Under the pieces are notes generated by a model. That model was given only the letters and a program-made list of their open reading frames with translations, did no database searches and was not told the DNA's origin. This document shows, one piece after another, positions 53,088 through 61,729 of a stretch of 64,000 nt of DNA (positions are counted from its first letter, which is position 1; every line of letters begins with the position of its first letter). The translations under genes and the position numbers were made by a program. This DNA is from Robiginitalea sp. (GTDB taxonomy: Bacteria; Bacteroidota; Bacteroidia; Flavobacteriales; Flavobacteriaceae): the NCBI GenBank assembly GCA_024638915.1, contig JAHEJJ010000003.1, positions 62,001-126,000 on the forward strand, read 5' to 3'.

Positions 53088-54224
53088 ATGAATAAAATTG
53101 TTAAATACGCATTAATCATAATATTAGGTCTGGGCGTTCTCTGGGCAGCTGCATTTTTCATCAAATCGAATAGTAAATCGGTGATTACCTACGAGACCAA
53201 AAATCCTTTTACAGCCAGTATAGAAAAGAAAACGGTGGCCACCGGTAAGGTAATCCCCAAGGACGAGGTGGAGATCAAACCTCAGATCTCGGGCATTATT
53301 GATAAGATTTACCTTGAGGAAGGAGTGAAGGTGAAGGCCGGTGAACTGATCGCCACCATTAAGGTAGTACCCAATGAACAGGCCTTGAACCAGGCAAAAG
53401 GACGGGTTCGTAACGCCGAAATTGCGCTCAATAATGTCAAGATTGAATACAACCGGAACAAGGCGCTATTCGACAAAGGGGTAATTTCCAGCCAGGCTTT
53501 TAACGAACTGCAATTACAGTTCGATCAGGCCCTTCAGGAACTCGATAACGCACGTGCCGATTACAGAATTATTCGGCTGGGCTCTGCAGGAGGTTCTTCC
53601 AGTGCAAATACCTATATACGGGCTACGGTAGATGGCACCATCCTGGAGATCCCCGTACGGAAAGGCGACCAGGTGATCCAAAGTAATAATTTTAACGATG
53701 GAACCACCATCGCCTCGATTGCAGACCTCGGGAAAATGATATTTGAAGGAAAGGTCGATGAGGGTGAAGTAGATAAGCTTGAGCTCGGAATGCCGCTCGA
53801 GATCAGCCTCGGGGCTATCGAAGACAAGAAGTTCGATGCCAAATTGAAATTCATCGCTCCAAAAGGCACCGAAGAATCCGGAGCGGTACAGTTTAAAATA
53901 GAGGGCGATGTTCAGGTTGACAGCAGTTTTATGATCCGTGCGGGTTACAGTGCTAATGCATCCATGGTCCTGGAGCGTAAAGACAGTATAATGGTGATCC
54001 CCGAAGCCCTGCTGCAGTTCGATAAGGAGACCGATGAGCCTTATGTTGAAATCATGACAGGAGATCAGAAATTTGAACGAAAAGATATCGAGATTGGGAT
54101 CTCAGACGGGGTAAATGTTGAGATCGTTTCCGGGCTTAGCGAAGAAGATAAGGTGAAAGTCTGGAATGAAACCGAACCGATCAAGAAAGGGGAAGAGGAT
54201 GAGGACGAAGAGGAAGACGCTTAG
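53088..54224 (+). CDS. HlyD/MacA-type periplasmic adaptor 2
   Basis: The 378-residue membrane-fusion protein has an N-terminal anchor (about 6-24), a lipoyl/barrel-sandwich motif (Pro-Gln-Ile-Ser-Gly-Ile-Ile), a coiled-coil hairpin and a beta-barrel domain, all as in adaptor 1. Its tail is strongly acidic (last 15 residues, mostly Glu and Asp), which adaptor 1 lacks. It lies directly before the TolC gene. Confidence 0.9.
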   Translation: MNKIVKYALIIILGLGVLWAAAFFIKSNSKSVITYETKNPFTASIEKKTVATGKVIPKDEVEIKPQISGIIDKIYLEEGVKVKAGELIATIKVVPNEQALNQAKGRVRNAEIALNNVKIEYNRNKALFDKGVISSQAFNELQLQFDQALQELDNARADYRIIRLGSAGGSSSANTYIRATVDGTILEIPVRKGDQVIQSNNFNDGTTIASIADLGKMIFEGKVDEGEVDKLELGMPLEISLGAIEDKKFDAKLKFIAPKGTEESGAVQFKIEGDVQVDSSFMIRAGYSANASMVLERKDSIMVIPEALLQFDKETDEPYVEIMTGDQKFERKDIEIGISDGVNVEIVSGLSEEDKVKVWNETEPIKKGEEDEDEEEDA

Positions 54225-54268
54225 TAAAAAATCAATCAAAAAGTATTAATACAATCAAAAGACAACTT

Positions 54269-55609
54269 ATGAAACTCAAGATATTCGTAATTCTATTACT
54301 TACCCTGACCCTTGGTTTGCAAGCTCAGCAAAGGAAATGGACTTTGGAAGAATGTGTAACCTATGCGGTGGAAAACAATCTCACGGTGCAACAGTTCGAG
54401 CTCGATCTGGAGGATGCCAAGATCGATAAATCGGACGCGATCGGTAATTTCTTACCAACGCTCAATGGTCAGTTGAACGCAGCGGTAAATACAGGGCTGT
54501 CCTTTGACCCAACAACAAACCAACCGGTAAACGCAACCCAGTTTACCTCTTCCGGAGTGGTTAGTTCCCAGATCAATCTCTTCGATGGATTGAGCAATGT
54601 ACATCAATTGAATAGGGCAAAACTCAATGCTATTGCCAATCAATACCGCCTCGATGATCTGGTGGATGATATCCGGCTTAATGTGGCCAATTCCTATTTA
54701 CAGGTATTGTCTAACAAGGAATCCTTAAAGGTGGCCAGGGCACAATATGTGGTTACTGAACAGGATCTTAAAAGAACAAAGGAACTGGTAGAGTCCGGGG
54801 TTGTTCCACGCGGGGATCTGTTGGAAATCGAAGCGACTGCTGCCAACCAGGAACAGGCCATCGTTAATGGGGAAAGCCTTGTTACCATTGCCCTGATTAA
54901 CCTGGCCCAGTTATTACAGATCACGGATTATGAAAATTTTGATGTTGCCGACGAAGAATTCGATGTACCTCTGGCCGAAATATTAGGCAACTCTCCTAAG
55001 GAGATTTTTGCTAAAGCGATGGAATTCAGAAATGACATTAGGTTTTCTCAAGCCAATGTAGAACTTGCAGAGAAGGATCTGTCGATTTCGAAGGCTGGTA
55101 CTTTCCCGTCATTAGGAGCATTTTTCAATTATAATACGCGATATTCCGATAATTTCTTTGACCCGCTTACCGGTTTGGTGATTCCTTTCGATCAGCAGTT
55201 ATGGATCAATGATGGGGTTTCCTTTGGCGGCCAGATCAGCATACCTGTTTTTAACGGGAACAGCATTAAAAACAGTATCAAGAGGTCGAAGATCTCTCTC
55301 GAAAAAGCTAAGATGCAGTTCGAGCAAGACAAGTTGGAGTTGGAAACCACGATCAACCAGGCCTATGTAGATGTCCAGAGTTTTGGCAAGGCCTATGAGG
55401 CTGCCGAAAAGACGCTGGAAGCAAGGCAGACCTCATTGGACTATGCCAGGGAACGGTATGATGTAGGTCTGATGAATGCATTCGACTATGGCCAGGCACA
55501 AGCCAGGCGCGACGATGCGGCAGCCGACGCCATTCGCACCAAATATGAATATATTTTTCGTATAAAGATCCTGGAGTTCTATTTCGGCCTGCCCATTGTA
55601 TTAAACTAG
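54269..55609 (+). CDS. TolC-family outer-membrane channel
   Basis: The 446-residue protein has a signal peptide (about residues 1-19, ending Leu-Gln-Ala-Gln), then the family start Trp-Thr-Leu-Glu-Glu-Cys-Val, two OEP repeats with long helices, and the closing Glu-Phe-Tyr-Phe-Gly-Leu-Pro. It forms the outer-membrane exit duct. It is the only TolC of this operon and must serve both adaptor/permease cassettes. Confidence 0.93.
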   Translation: MKLKIFVILLLTLTLGLQAQQRKWTLEECVTYAVENNLTVQQFELDLEDAKIDKSDAIGNFLPTLNGQLNAAVNTGLSFDPTTNQPVNATQFTSSGVVSSQINLFDGLSNVHQLNRAKLNAIANQYRLDDLVDDIRLNVANSYLQVLSNKESLKVARAQYVVTEQDLKRTKELVESGVVPRGDLLEIEATAANQEQAIVNGESLVTIALINLAQLLQITDYENFDVADEEFDVPLAEILGNSPKEIFAKAMEFRNDIRFSQANVELAEKDLSISKAGTFPSLGAFFNYNTRYSDNFFDPLTGLVIPFDQQLWINDGVSFGGQISIPVFNGNSIKNSIKRSKISLEKAKMQFEQDKLELETTINQAYVDVQSFGKAYEAAEKTLEARQTSLDYARERYDVGLMNAFDYGQAQARRDDAAADAIRTKYEYIFRIKILEFYFGLPIVLN

Positions 55610-55611
55610 GT

Positions 55612-55619
55612 TATCTTTG
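55612..55619 (+). promoter_or_regulatory. -7 box (TATCTTTG) at the tsaB start
   Basis: This exact TAnnTTTG lies eight bases before the ATG at 55628 and overlaps the in-frame GTG at 55619. It suggests a separate and nearly leaderless tsaB transcript. Confidence 0.55.
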
Positions 55620-55627
55620 TGGCCGTT

Positions 55628-56299
55628 ATGGCCATAATACTCAACATCGAAACCGCTACTACCAATTGTTCGGTATCCATCGCACATAAGGGGAAGACCC
55701 TATCGTTGATCGAGGAAGACCATGCGCGTTATTCCCACTCCGAACAGCTGCATCTTTTCATCGAACGCAGTCTGAAAGAGGCAAAAATTCAGCCCACAGA
55801 CCTCGATGCGGTGGCCGTTAGCAAGGGGCCTGGGTCCTATACCGGTCTTAGAATTGGGGTTTCTACTGCCAAAGGCCTTTGTTACGCCCTCGATATCCCC
55901 ATGATTTCGATCAGTACACTTGAGAGTATGGCTCAATCGGTTGATGTCGAAAGTGGTTATATTATTCCATTACTTGATGCACGGCGAATGGAGGTCTATG
56001 CTGCCGTGTTTGATCATAATGGTGAATTGATCAAACCTGCCTGGGCCGAAGTGGTCGATGAAAATTCCTTCTCCGAATTTATGAATGAAAAACCCTTGTA
56101 CCTGCTTGGCGATGGGGCCATAAAATGCCGGGAAATACTTCAAGGGCCTCGCTTGAACTATTTTCCAGAGTATCTACCTTCGGCAAAAACCATGTCGGAG
56201 ATGTCGTATAATGCCTTTAAAAAGGGCCTGTTTGAAAACACTGCGTATTTCGAACCCTTCTATTTAAAAGATTTCATCGCAACGAAGTCTAAAAAGTAA
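55628..56299 (+). CDS. tsaB: tRNA threonylcarbamoyladenosine biosynthesis protein TsaB
   Basis: TsaB is the scaffold partner of TsaD in making the t6A37 modification on tRNAs that read ANN codons. The start Ile-Leu-Asn-Ile-Glu-Thr-Ala-Thr and the motif Ser-Lys-Gly-Pro-Gly-Ser-Tyr-Thr-Gly-Leu-Arg-Ile-Gly are those of the family. I choose the ATG at 55628, because the upstream GTG at 55619 lies in the -7 box. Its stop is one base from the convergent mscS stop. Confidence 0.93.
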   Translation: MAIILNIETATTNCSVSIAHKGKTLSLIEEDHARYSHSEQLHLFIERSLKEAKIQPTDLDAVAVSKGPGSYTGLRIGVSTAKGLCYALDIPMISISTLESMAQSVDVESGYIIPLLDARRMEVYAAVFDHNGELIKPAWAEVVDENSFSEFMNEKPLYLLGDGAIKCREILQGPRLNYFPEYLPSAKTMSEMSYNAFKKGLFENTAYFEPFYLKDFIATKSKK

Positions 56300-56300
56300 G

Positions 56301-57149
56301 CTATCCGGCAAATTCTCTTTGGGCAGTGCTTTTGGCAGCATGAACCTCCAGTTGGGGGAATGGGATTTTGATCTCTGCTTCATCGAATCGATGCTTGAGT
56401 GTTTCCAGTGTATGGAAATGCGCATTCCAGAAATCTGCATTCTTTGCCCAGAAACGCAGTGTTAACACCACAGAACTGTCGGCCAAAGCATCCACGTAAA
56501 CCTCTGGTACAGGTTCCTTGAGTATCATATCGTTCTCCGAGCATATTTCAAGCAGGATTTGTTTGGCCATTTTGATATCGGAATCATAGCTGATACCCAC
56601 ATTGATCTTGTCTCTCCGGACTTCTTCGGCGTTATAGTTGACAATATTATTGTTCGAAAGGGGACCGTTTGGCACGATGGCGACCTGGTTTCCGAAGGTG
56701 GTGAGTTTTGTGGTGAAGATCGTAATTTCCTTAACCGTACCATCGATACCCTGTGCGGAAATAAAATCACCGACTTTAAAAGGTTTAAAGACAAAAATCA
56801 ATATCCCACCTGCAAAATTGGAAAGAGAGCCTTGTAAGGCGAGCCCTATGGCGATGCCCGCCGAGGCCAGAATAGCGATCAGAGAGGAAGTTTTCACGCC
56901 TAGTTGAGTGATCACCAATACAATAAGAATAACTTTCAAAGTTACCCTGATCAGGCTATATAAGAAAGATTCCAGAGTGGGGTCGTAGTCCACTCTGTCA
57001 AAATAGCGTTTTAATATACGAGACACTAGTCCAATTATCCAAAGGCCTGCAAGAAGTATAATCATGGCCATAACGAGATCTGGAGCAATGCTCCAGAACC
57101 ATTCAACCGCCTTGTCTACATGTACCTGGTAATTCCCAAATTTTTCCAT
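56301..57149 (-). CDS. mscS: Small-conductance mechanosensitive channel, MscS family
   Basis: This channel releases ions and solutes when the membrane is stretched by hypo-osmotic shock. The 282-residue protein has three helices (about 18-40, 60-82, 88-112), with a Gly/Ala-rich pore helix (Ala-Ser-Ala-Gly-Ile-Ala-Ile-Gly-Leu-Ala-Leu-Gln-Gly), then the beta domain with Val-Gly-Asp-Phe-Ile and the C-terminal cytoplasmic part. The size is that of canonical MscS. Its promoter is well defined upstream; it is convergent with tsaB with one base between the stop codons. Confidence 0.92.
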   Translation of the reverse strand: MEKFGNYQVHVDKAVEWFWSIAPDLVMAMIILLAGLWIIGLVSRILKRYFDRVDYDPTLESFLYSLIRVTLKVILIVLVITQLGVKTSSLIAILASAGIAIGLALQGSLSNFAGGILIFVFKPFKVGDFISAQGIDGTVKEITIFTTKLTTFGNQVAIVPNGPLSNNNIVNYNAEEVRRDKINVGISYDSDIKMAKQILLEICSENDMILKEPVPEVYVDALADSSVVLTLRFWAKNADFWNAHFHTLETLKHRFDEAEIKIPFPQLEVHAAKSTAQREFAG

Positions 57150-57167
57150 AACTCAAATTTTCTTCTG

Positions 57168-57197
57168 CAAATTTAGTGAAGATTTATGGAGTTTCAA
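57168..57197 (-). promoter_or_regulatory. Promoter of mscS (TTG - 19 nt - TAAATTTG, minus strand)
   Basis: On the minus strand a -33 TTG (57197-57195) and a -7 TAAATTTG (57175-57168) stand exactly 19 bases apart. The -7 box ends 18 bases before the ATG. Confidence 0.7.
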
Positions 57198-57210
57198 GAC
57201 CTTGTTGAAT

Positions 57211-59328
57211 TCAGTTTCCTTTGCCTGCGGCCAGCTGCTCCAAAGCTTCATCTATCGATTCCACCGGTAATTTACAACTGCCGTTTTCACATATATAAAA
57301 CAGTGTACTTCCTTGTTTATAACGGTTTTTCAGCAATCCTATACTTCCATTTTCCGATGTGGCTGTAATAATACTGTTGGGAAGATAATTATGCTGTAGT
57401 TCTCTGGCCTTGTTTAAAAATTCGTCTCCTACAATAGCAATTTCATAAAAAGGAGAAGAATGATATAATATGCTATTCAACCAGTTGGCATGGCTCTCCG
57501 GGTGGTCCATAATCCTCTTTTGCATTTGCAAGGTCATTCTAAGAGCTATTTTGTCAAAATCAGACTCCAGAAAGAATCGGGAAAGTTTAAAGAGGTTATT
57601 GCACATTATGGAATTGGAAGCAGGGATTACGTTGTCTGTTGTTTCAAGTGTTCGGCGGATGGTGAATTCCTCATTTTTTGAACTAAAGAAGAACAGTCCG
57701 CTATTATCATCATAATAGTTTCGGAGACATTGTTCGGCCAGCTCCTTGGCCGTGAACAACCATTTTTCTTCAAAGCTGACCTCGTATAATCCTAAATAGC
57801 CATCGATCAGAGCAGCATAGTCTTCCAGATAACCTGCGATGCTGCTTTTGCCTTCTTTGTGGTTATGGTACAGACCATCTGGTTGCCGTAGAAAGTTTTT
57901 TTGAAGGAAAATGGCGTTTTGTCGGGCCAGATTGAGATATTTCTCATCACCGAGGAATCTGTAAGCATCGGTGAGCCCTTTCAGCATCAGGCCATTCCAG
58001 GAACAAAGGATCTTGTCATCGAGTCTGGGTCTACTTCTTTTGGCTCTTTCAGCCAACAATAGTTCACGGCAGTTTTCTATCTTTTTCAGAAGATCCCCTT
58101 CGCTAATCTGATTTTTTTGGGCAACTTCCGAATCAGCTAAATCCCTTATCAGTACGTAATTACCATTTTCCCACAGACCATAGCTGTTGATGTTAAAATA
58201 ATCTTTGAAAAGCGGAAAGAGATCGCCGAGGATATTCTCCAGCTCTTTTTCCTTCCAGACATAATAGGCCCCTTCTTCCAGCTTGCCCTCATCGTCGAGA
58301 CTGTCTGCGTCCAGAGAGGAGTAAAATCCGCCTTCATCACTCATTAATTCGTCTACCAGGAACGCTATGGTCCTGCGCACCACATCGGCATATAACTCAT
58401 TTCCAGTCTGCCCATAGGCCTTGGCATAAACGCTGGTGAGAAGAGCATTGTCGTACAGCATCTTTTCGAAATGAGGAACGTGCCATCGGGTATCCACAGA
58501 ATAGCGCGCGAATCCACCACCGATCTGGTCAAAGACCCCTCCATAGGCCATCCTGGTTAATGTGGTGTTGAAATAGTCATCGATAGCCTCATCCTTACTG
58601 ATCCAGGCATAGTGCAAAAGGAAGTCGAGATTTACCGGCATCATGAATTTCGGAGCACGGTTATACCCACCCTTTTTGGTGTCGAAGTGCCGGGACCACT
58701 TACCTACAAGATCTTTTAGTTCTTCTGACGACATGATGCCTGTGGCTGCTTCCTCGGAAACCAGGTTAATTTGCCGTATACCTTTGGCAAGATCTGTCGC
58801 GTAGTTTTCTATTTTTTCGGGATCTTCTCTGTACAATTTCGCAAGTTGCTCCAGTGCGCGGATCCACTGCTCCTTTTTAACATAGGTAGCCCCCCAGAAC
58901 GGGCGTCCATCGGGCAAGGCGACTATATTCAATGGCCATCCTCCCTGACCGGTCATCATCTGGAGAGCATCCATATAGATATGATCTACATCGGGTCGCT
59001 CCTCCCGATCAACCTTTATATTGATAAAATGGGTGTTCATAGTTCCTGCTACCTCTTCGTCCTCAAAACACTCCCTTTCCATTACATGGCACCAATGACA
59101 GGCCGCATATCCAATGCTGATCAGGAGTAGTTTATTCTCTTTTCTGGCTTTTTCAAGCACTTCCGGTTTCCACGCGAACCAATCTACAGGATTATGGGCG
59201 TGTTGAAGTAAATAAGGACTAGATTCTTGTATCAACCCGTTGGTAAATCGATGGATCATATCCCTGGGATTTTGTGAAAAAACGGTCAGTGAGCATAAAA
59301 GCACAGCCCATTTACCGGAAGTTTTCAT
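57211..59328 (-). CDS. Thioredoxin-domain protein of the DUF255/YyaL (SSP411) family
   Basis: The 705-residue protein combines an N-terminal thioredoxin-like domain with the redox motif Cys77-His-Trp-Cys80 (Ala-Ala-Cys-His-Trp-Cys-His-Val-Met) and a C-terminal alpha/alpha-barrel like that of glycosidases and epimerases. The family start [15 protein letters not shown] is complete. The preceding 20 residues look like a signal peptide, which would make it periplasmic; an internal Met24 would give a cytoplasmic form. Substrate and reaction are unknown. Confidence 0.88.
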   Translation of the reverse strand: MKTSGKWAVLLCSLTVFSQNPRDMIHRFTNGLIQESSPYLLQHAHNPVDWFAWKPEVLEKARKENKLLLISIGYAACHWCHVMERECFEDEEVAGTMNTHFINIKVDREERPDVDHIYMDALQMMTGQGGWPLNIVALPDGRPFWGATYVKKEQWIRALEQLAKLYREDPEKIENYATDLAKGIRQINLVSEEAATGIMSSEELKDLVGKWSRHFDTKKGGYNRAPKFMMPVNLDFLLHYAWISKDEAIDDYFNTTLTRMAYGGVFDQIGGGFARYSVDTRWHVPHFEKMLYDNALLTSVYAKAYGQTGNELYADVVRRTIAFLVDELMSDEGGFYSSLDADSLDDEGKLEEGAYYVWKEKELENILGDLFPLFKDYFNINSYGLWENGNYVLIRDLADSEVAQKNQISEGDLLKKIENCRELLLAERAKRSRPRLDDKILCSWNGLMLKGLTDAYRFLGDEKYLNLARQNAIFLQKNFLRQPDGLYHNHKEGKSSIAGYLEDYAALIDGYLGLYEVSFEEKWLFTAKELAEQCLRNYYDDNSGLFFFSSKNEEFTIRRTLETTDNVIPASNSIMCNNLFKLSRFFLESDFDKIALRMTLQMQKRIMDHPESHANWLNSILYHSSPFYEIAIVGDEFLNKARELQHNYLPNSIITATSENGSIGLLKNRYKQGSTLFYICENGSCKLPVESIDEALEQLAAGKGN

Positions 59329-59349
59329 CTTATAAAATAAAGTTTATGT

Positions 59350-59375
59350 AAAAAAAAAGCGCCCGCAGGCGCTTT
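59350..59375 (-). terminator. Intrinsic terminator after the dodecin gene
   Basis: On the minus strand AAAGCGCC / GGCGCTTT pairs around a four-base loop and is followed by a T run. It ends the dodecin transcript 20 bases after the stop codon and separates it from the DUF255 gene. Confidence 0.88.
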
Positions 59376-59395
59376 ACATCGTAGCAAGGGCGCTA

Positions 59396-59596
59396 TCAGA
59401 CCACCTCAAAAGTGATCTTGACATTTACCCTGTATTCCGCAATTTTGCCATTGTCTACAGTAGCGCTTTGTTCGCTGACATAAACAGAACGGATTTTGTT
59501 GACAGATTTTGCAGCTTGTGCCACAGCGTTTTGAGCGGCATCTTCCCAGCTTTCACTGGAATTTGCCATGATCTCTATAACTTTTAATACAGACAT
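59396..59596 (-). CDS. Dodecin family flavin-binding protein
   Basis: Dodecins are 12-subunit shells that store or buffer flavins in the cytoplasm. The 66-residue product shows the family's opening (Val-x-Lys-Val-Ile-Glu-Ile), Ser-Ser-Glu-Ser-Trp-Glu-Asp-Ala-Ala with the conserved Trp that stacks on the flavin, and the closing Tyr-Arg-Val-Asn-Val-Lys-Ile-Thr-Phe-Glu-Val. It is monocistronic. Confidence 0.93.
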   Translation of the reverse strand: MSVLKVIEIMANSSESWEDAAQNAVAQAAKSVNKIRSVYVSEQSATVDNGKIAEYRVNVKITFEVV

Positions 59597-59666
59597 GAAT
59601 ACTATTTTTTTGGTTTAGCTTAAAGGTAGTGAATCCTCCTAAATTTGGCTAATAAAGTCAACGAAA

Positions 59667-60566
59667 TCAACCATTAATCGCCACCACTTCTCCGACCTTA
59701 TCGCCCAGCATATTTTTAAGCATGGTTTCAATGCCATTTCTCAGGGTAAAGGTAGAAGAGGGGCAACCGCTGCAAGCCCCCTGGAGGATAACGTTGACCG
59801 TTTTGCTTTCGGGTTCATAAGACTGGAAAAGGATATTTCCTCCGTCGCTTGCAACAGCGGGCTTTACATATTCGTCCAGGATATTTATAATCTCCAGAGA
59901 AGTGGAATCCATATCGGTATGGTCCGAAGCCGAATTTTGTGCCTGATGGCCGATCTTCTCAGCTTTATCCGAAACGACGGTTTTTCCTGAAGCCAAAAAC
60001 TCCCTTATCATTTCTCTTAGCTCCATGGTAATATCCTCCCATGTGGCCACCTCATATTTGGTCACGGAGATATAATTCTCATCGAGAAAGACCTCTTTAA
60101 CATAAGACAGACCAAATAGTTGGGAAGCCAGGGCCGATTCACTTGCCTCATCAATATTTTTGAATTCGAACATGGCGGGTACGATCTTTCGGTTGGCTAC
60201 AAACTTCATTACGGCTGGATTGGGGGTTACCTCTGCATAAACCGTAGTGGCGATCTTAGTAGATTTTTCATCTTCAAGGATCAATGGAGCCCCCGAATTC
60301 AGATATTCCACCAATTGCTGGGCCACCTCGTCTTTCACGTCATCCCATTCCACGATATCGAATCGTTCCAGGGCGATAAAATTCCCGGAAATGTACACTG
60401 TTTTTATAAACGGCAGGTAGAAAAGCTGCTGCGCTAGCGGTGAATTCTTCGCTTCGTCTATGTTTTTATACTCATAATTTCCTGCTTCAATCAGAAAATC
60501 ATTCGCCTCAAATTTGAGGACGGCCGGATTAGTAGTTTTTTTAACCGTGATATGGAACTCTTTCAT
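59667..60566 (-). CDS. Nfu/NifU-like Fe-S cluster carrier with duplicated N-terminal domain
   Basis: I start at the ATG at 60566, because a -7 box lies between it and the farther in-frame start. Residues about 1-95 and 105-190 are two copies of the Nfu N-terminal domain (Asn-Pro-Ala-Val-x-Lys-Phe, Lys-Asn-Ile-Asp-Glu-Ala, Ala-x-Gln-Leu-Phe). Residues about 220-299 are the NifU-like C-terminal domain with the cluster-binding Cys265-x-x-Cys268 (Ala-Cys-Ser-Gly-Cys-Pro-Ser-Ser). It assists delivery of [4Fe-4S] clusters to target enzymes such as QueG and aconitase-type proteins. The tandem N-terminal domain appears frequent in Bacteroidota. Confidence 0.9.
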   Translation of the reverse strand: MKEFHITVKKTTNPAVLKFEANDFLIEAGNYEYKNIDEAKNSPLAQQLFYLPFIKTVYISGNFIALERFDIVEWDDVKDEVAQQLVEYLNSGAPLILEDEKSTKIATTVYAEVTPNPAVMKFVANRKIVPAMFEFKNIDEASESALASQLFGLSYVKEVFLDENYISVTKYEVATWEDITMELREMIREFLASGKTVVSDKAEKIGHQAQNSASDHTDMDSTSLEIINILDEYVKPAVASDGGNILFQSYEPESKTVNVILQGACSGCPSSTFTLRNGIETMLKNMLGDKVGEVVAING

Positions 60567-60581
60567 ATGCATCAATTTATG

Positions 60582-60589
60582 CAAAAATA
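60582..60589 (-). promoter_or_regulatory. -7 box (TATTTTTG on the minus strand) for the Nfu gene
   Basis: The plus strand reads CAAAAATA. It lies 16 bases before the ATG at 60566, giving a very short leader. Confidence 0.55.
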
Positions 60590-60689
60590 CAACCATTTTC
60601 TGAGCTTATAAGGATATACTAAAGCTCTCTTTCATCCGTTATACATTATATTTAAGACAATCAATAACTAAGTACCCCAATCTTTCTAG

Positions 60690-61688
60690 ATGAAAAATCG
60701 GCTGATCCTTCTCTTTTCTATCTTCTGTTTTAGTCTATTGAGTAACGCACAGGAAGGACTTCCGGTCTATTTCGACTATCTCGCTGATAATTATTATCTG
60801 GTGCATCCTTCAATGGCAGGAATAGGAGAAGGTGGTAAAATACGTTTAACAGCCAGAAAGCAGTGGTTTAGTGTAGATGAAGCTCCCAGTTTGCAAACCC
60901 TGAGTGCACATTTCAGAATACCCGACACCAGGAGTGGGGTAGGCGCCATAATTTTTAACGATGCGAACGGTTACCATTCACAAACCGGATTAAAACTGAC
61001 TTATGCGCATCATCTGCCTTTCGGGGAGGATTTTAGAATTCTCAATCAGCTTTCGCTGGGTCTTAGCGCAGGATTTATCCAGAGTAGACTGGATGAAAGT
61101 GAATTTGTGTCTGTAATACCGGACCCCATTATTGGAGGAGGACAAAACAATGCGAGTTATTTCAATGTCGATATGGGGGCGTCGTATAACTATATGGAGT
61201 TCTATACTCATGTTACCATACTCAATCTCCTGGGAAGTGGAAGGGATCTGTATACAGCCATCGAATTTGATAATCTGCGGAGGTACCTGGTACAGGTGGG
61301 TTATATATTTGGCAAATCTTCCGTGCGCATAGAACCTTCTGTTTTGTTCCAACTAACCGAATTTACCGAAGAAGAAACAGTCGATATCAATGCAAAAGTT
61401 TACAAAGATGTCAGCTTTGGCACCATTTGGGCAGGACTATCCTATAGAAGAAGTTTCGATGGCGCCCAATTCCAGACCGACGGTTCTTTTGGAGAACAAC
61501 GGCTTCAACTGTTCACCCCCATAGTAGGCGTCAATGTTAATCGTTTTATGTTTTCCTACAACTATTCGTACCAGTCTGGTGACATTAGATTGGATAATGG
61601 AGGATTTCACCAGATCACCCTGGGTTATGATTTCGGGCCGGAGCGTGAAAATCGCTATGATTGTTTTTGTCCTTCCGCGAATTATTAA
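60690..61688 (+). CDS. PorP/SprF family type IX secretion-associated membrane protein
   Basis: The 332-residue protein has a signal peptide (about residues 1-21, ending Ser-Asn-Ala-Gln) and the PorP/SprF pattern: Tyr-Phe-Asp-Tyr-Leu, Asn-Tyr-Tyr-Leu-Val-His-Pro-Ser-Met-Ala-Gly start, Arg-Lys-Gln-Trp-Phe, and a beta-barrel-like series of strands ending in Gly-Tyr-Asp-Phe-Gly. Members help export or anchor specific type IX substrates such as SprB. Usually a large adhesin gene lies beside them; none is visible here, so the partner is unknown. Confidence 0.9.
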   Translation: MKNRLILLFSIFCFSLLSNAQEGLPVYFDYLADNYYLVHPSMAGIGEGGKIRLTARKQWFSVDEAPSLQTLSAHFRIPDTRSGVGAIIFNDANGYHSQTGLKLTYAHHLPFGEDFRILNQLSLGLSAGFIQSRLDESEFVSVIPDPIIGGGQNNASYFNVDMGASYNYMEFYTHVTILNLLGSGRDLYTAIEFDNLRRYLVQVGYIFGKSSVRIEPSVLFQLTEFTEEETVDINAKVYKDVSFGTIWAGLSYRRSFDGAQFQTDGSFGEQRLQLFTPIVGVNVNRFMFSYNYSYQSGDIRLDNGGFHQITLGYDFGPERENRYDCFCPSANY

Positions 61689-61698
61689 GCATTTAAAA

Positions 61699-61724
61699 TG
61701 CCCACCGATGATCATCGGCAGGCA
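61699..61724. terminator. Inverted repeat between convergent porP and VWA genes
   Basis: The 14-base palindrome CCGATGATCATCGG is flanked by TGCC and GGCA arms with two mismatches between them. It can form a hairpin for both strands, but T tracts are weak, so it is a likely, not certain, bidirectional terminator. Confidence 0.5.
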
Positions 61725-61729
61725 ATTCT

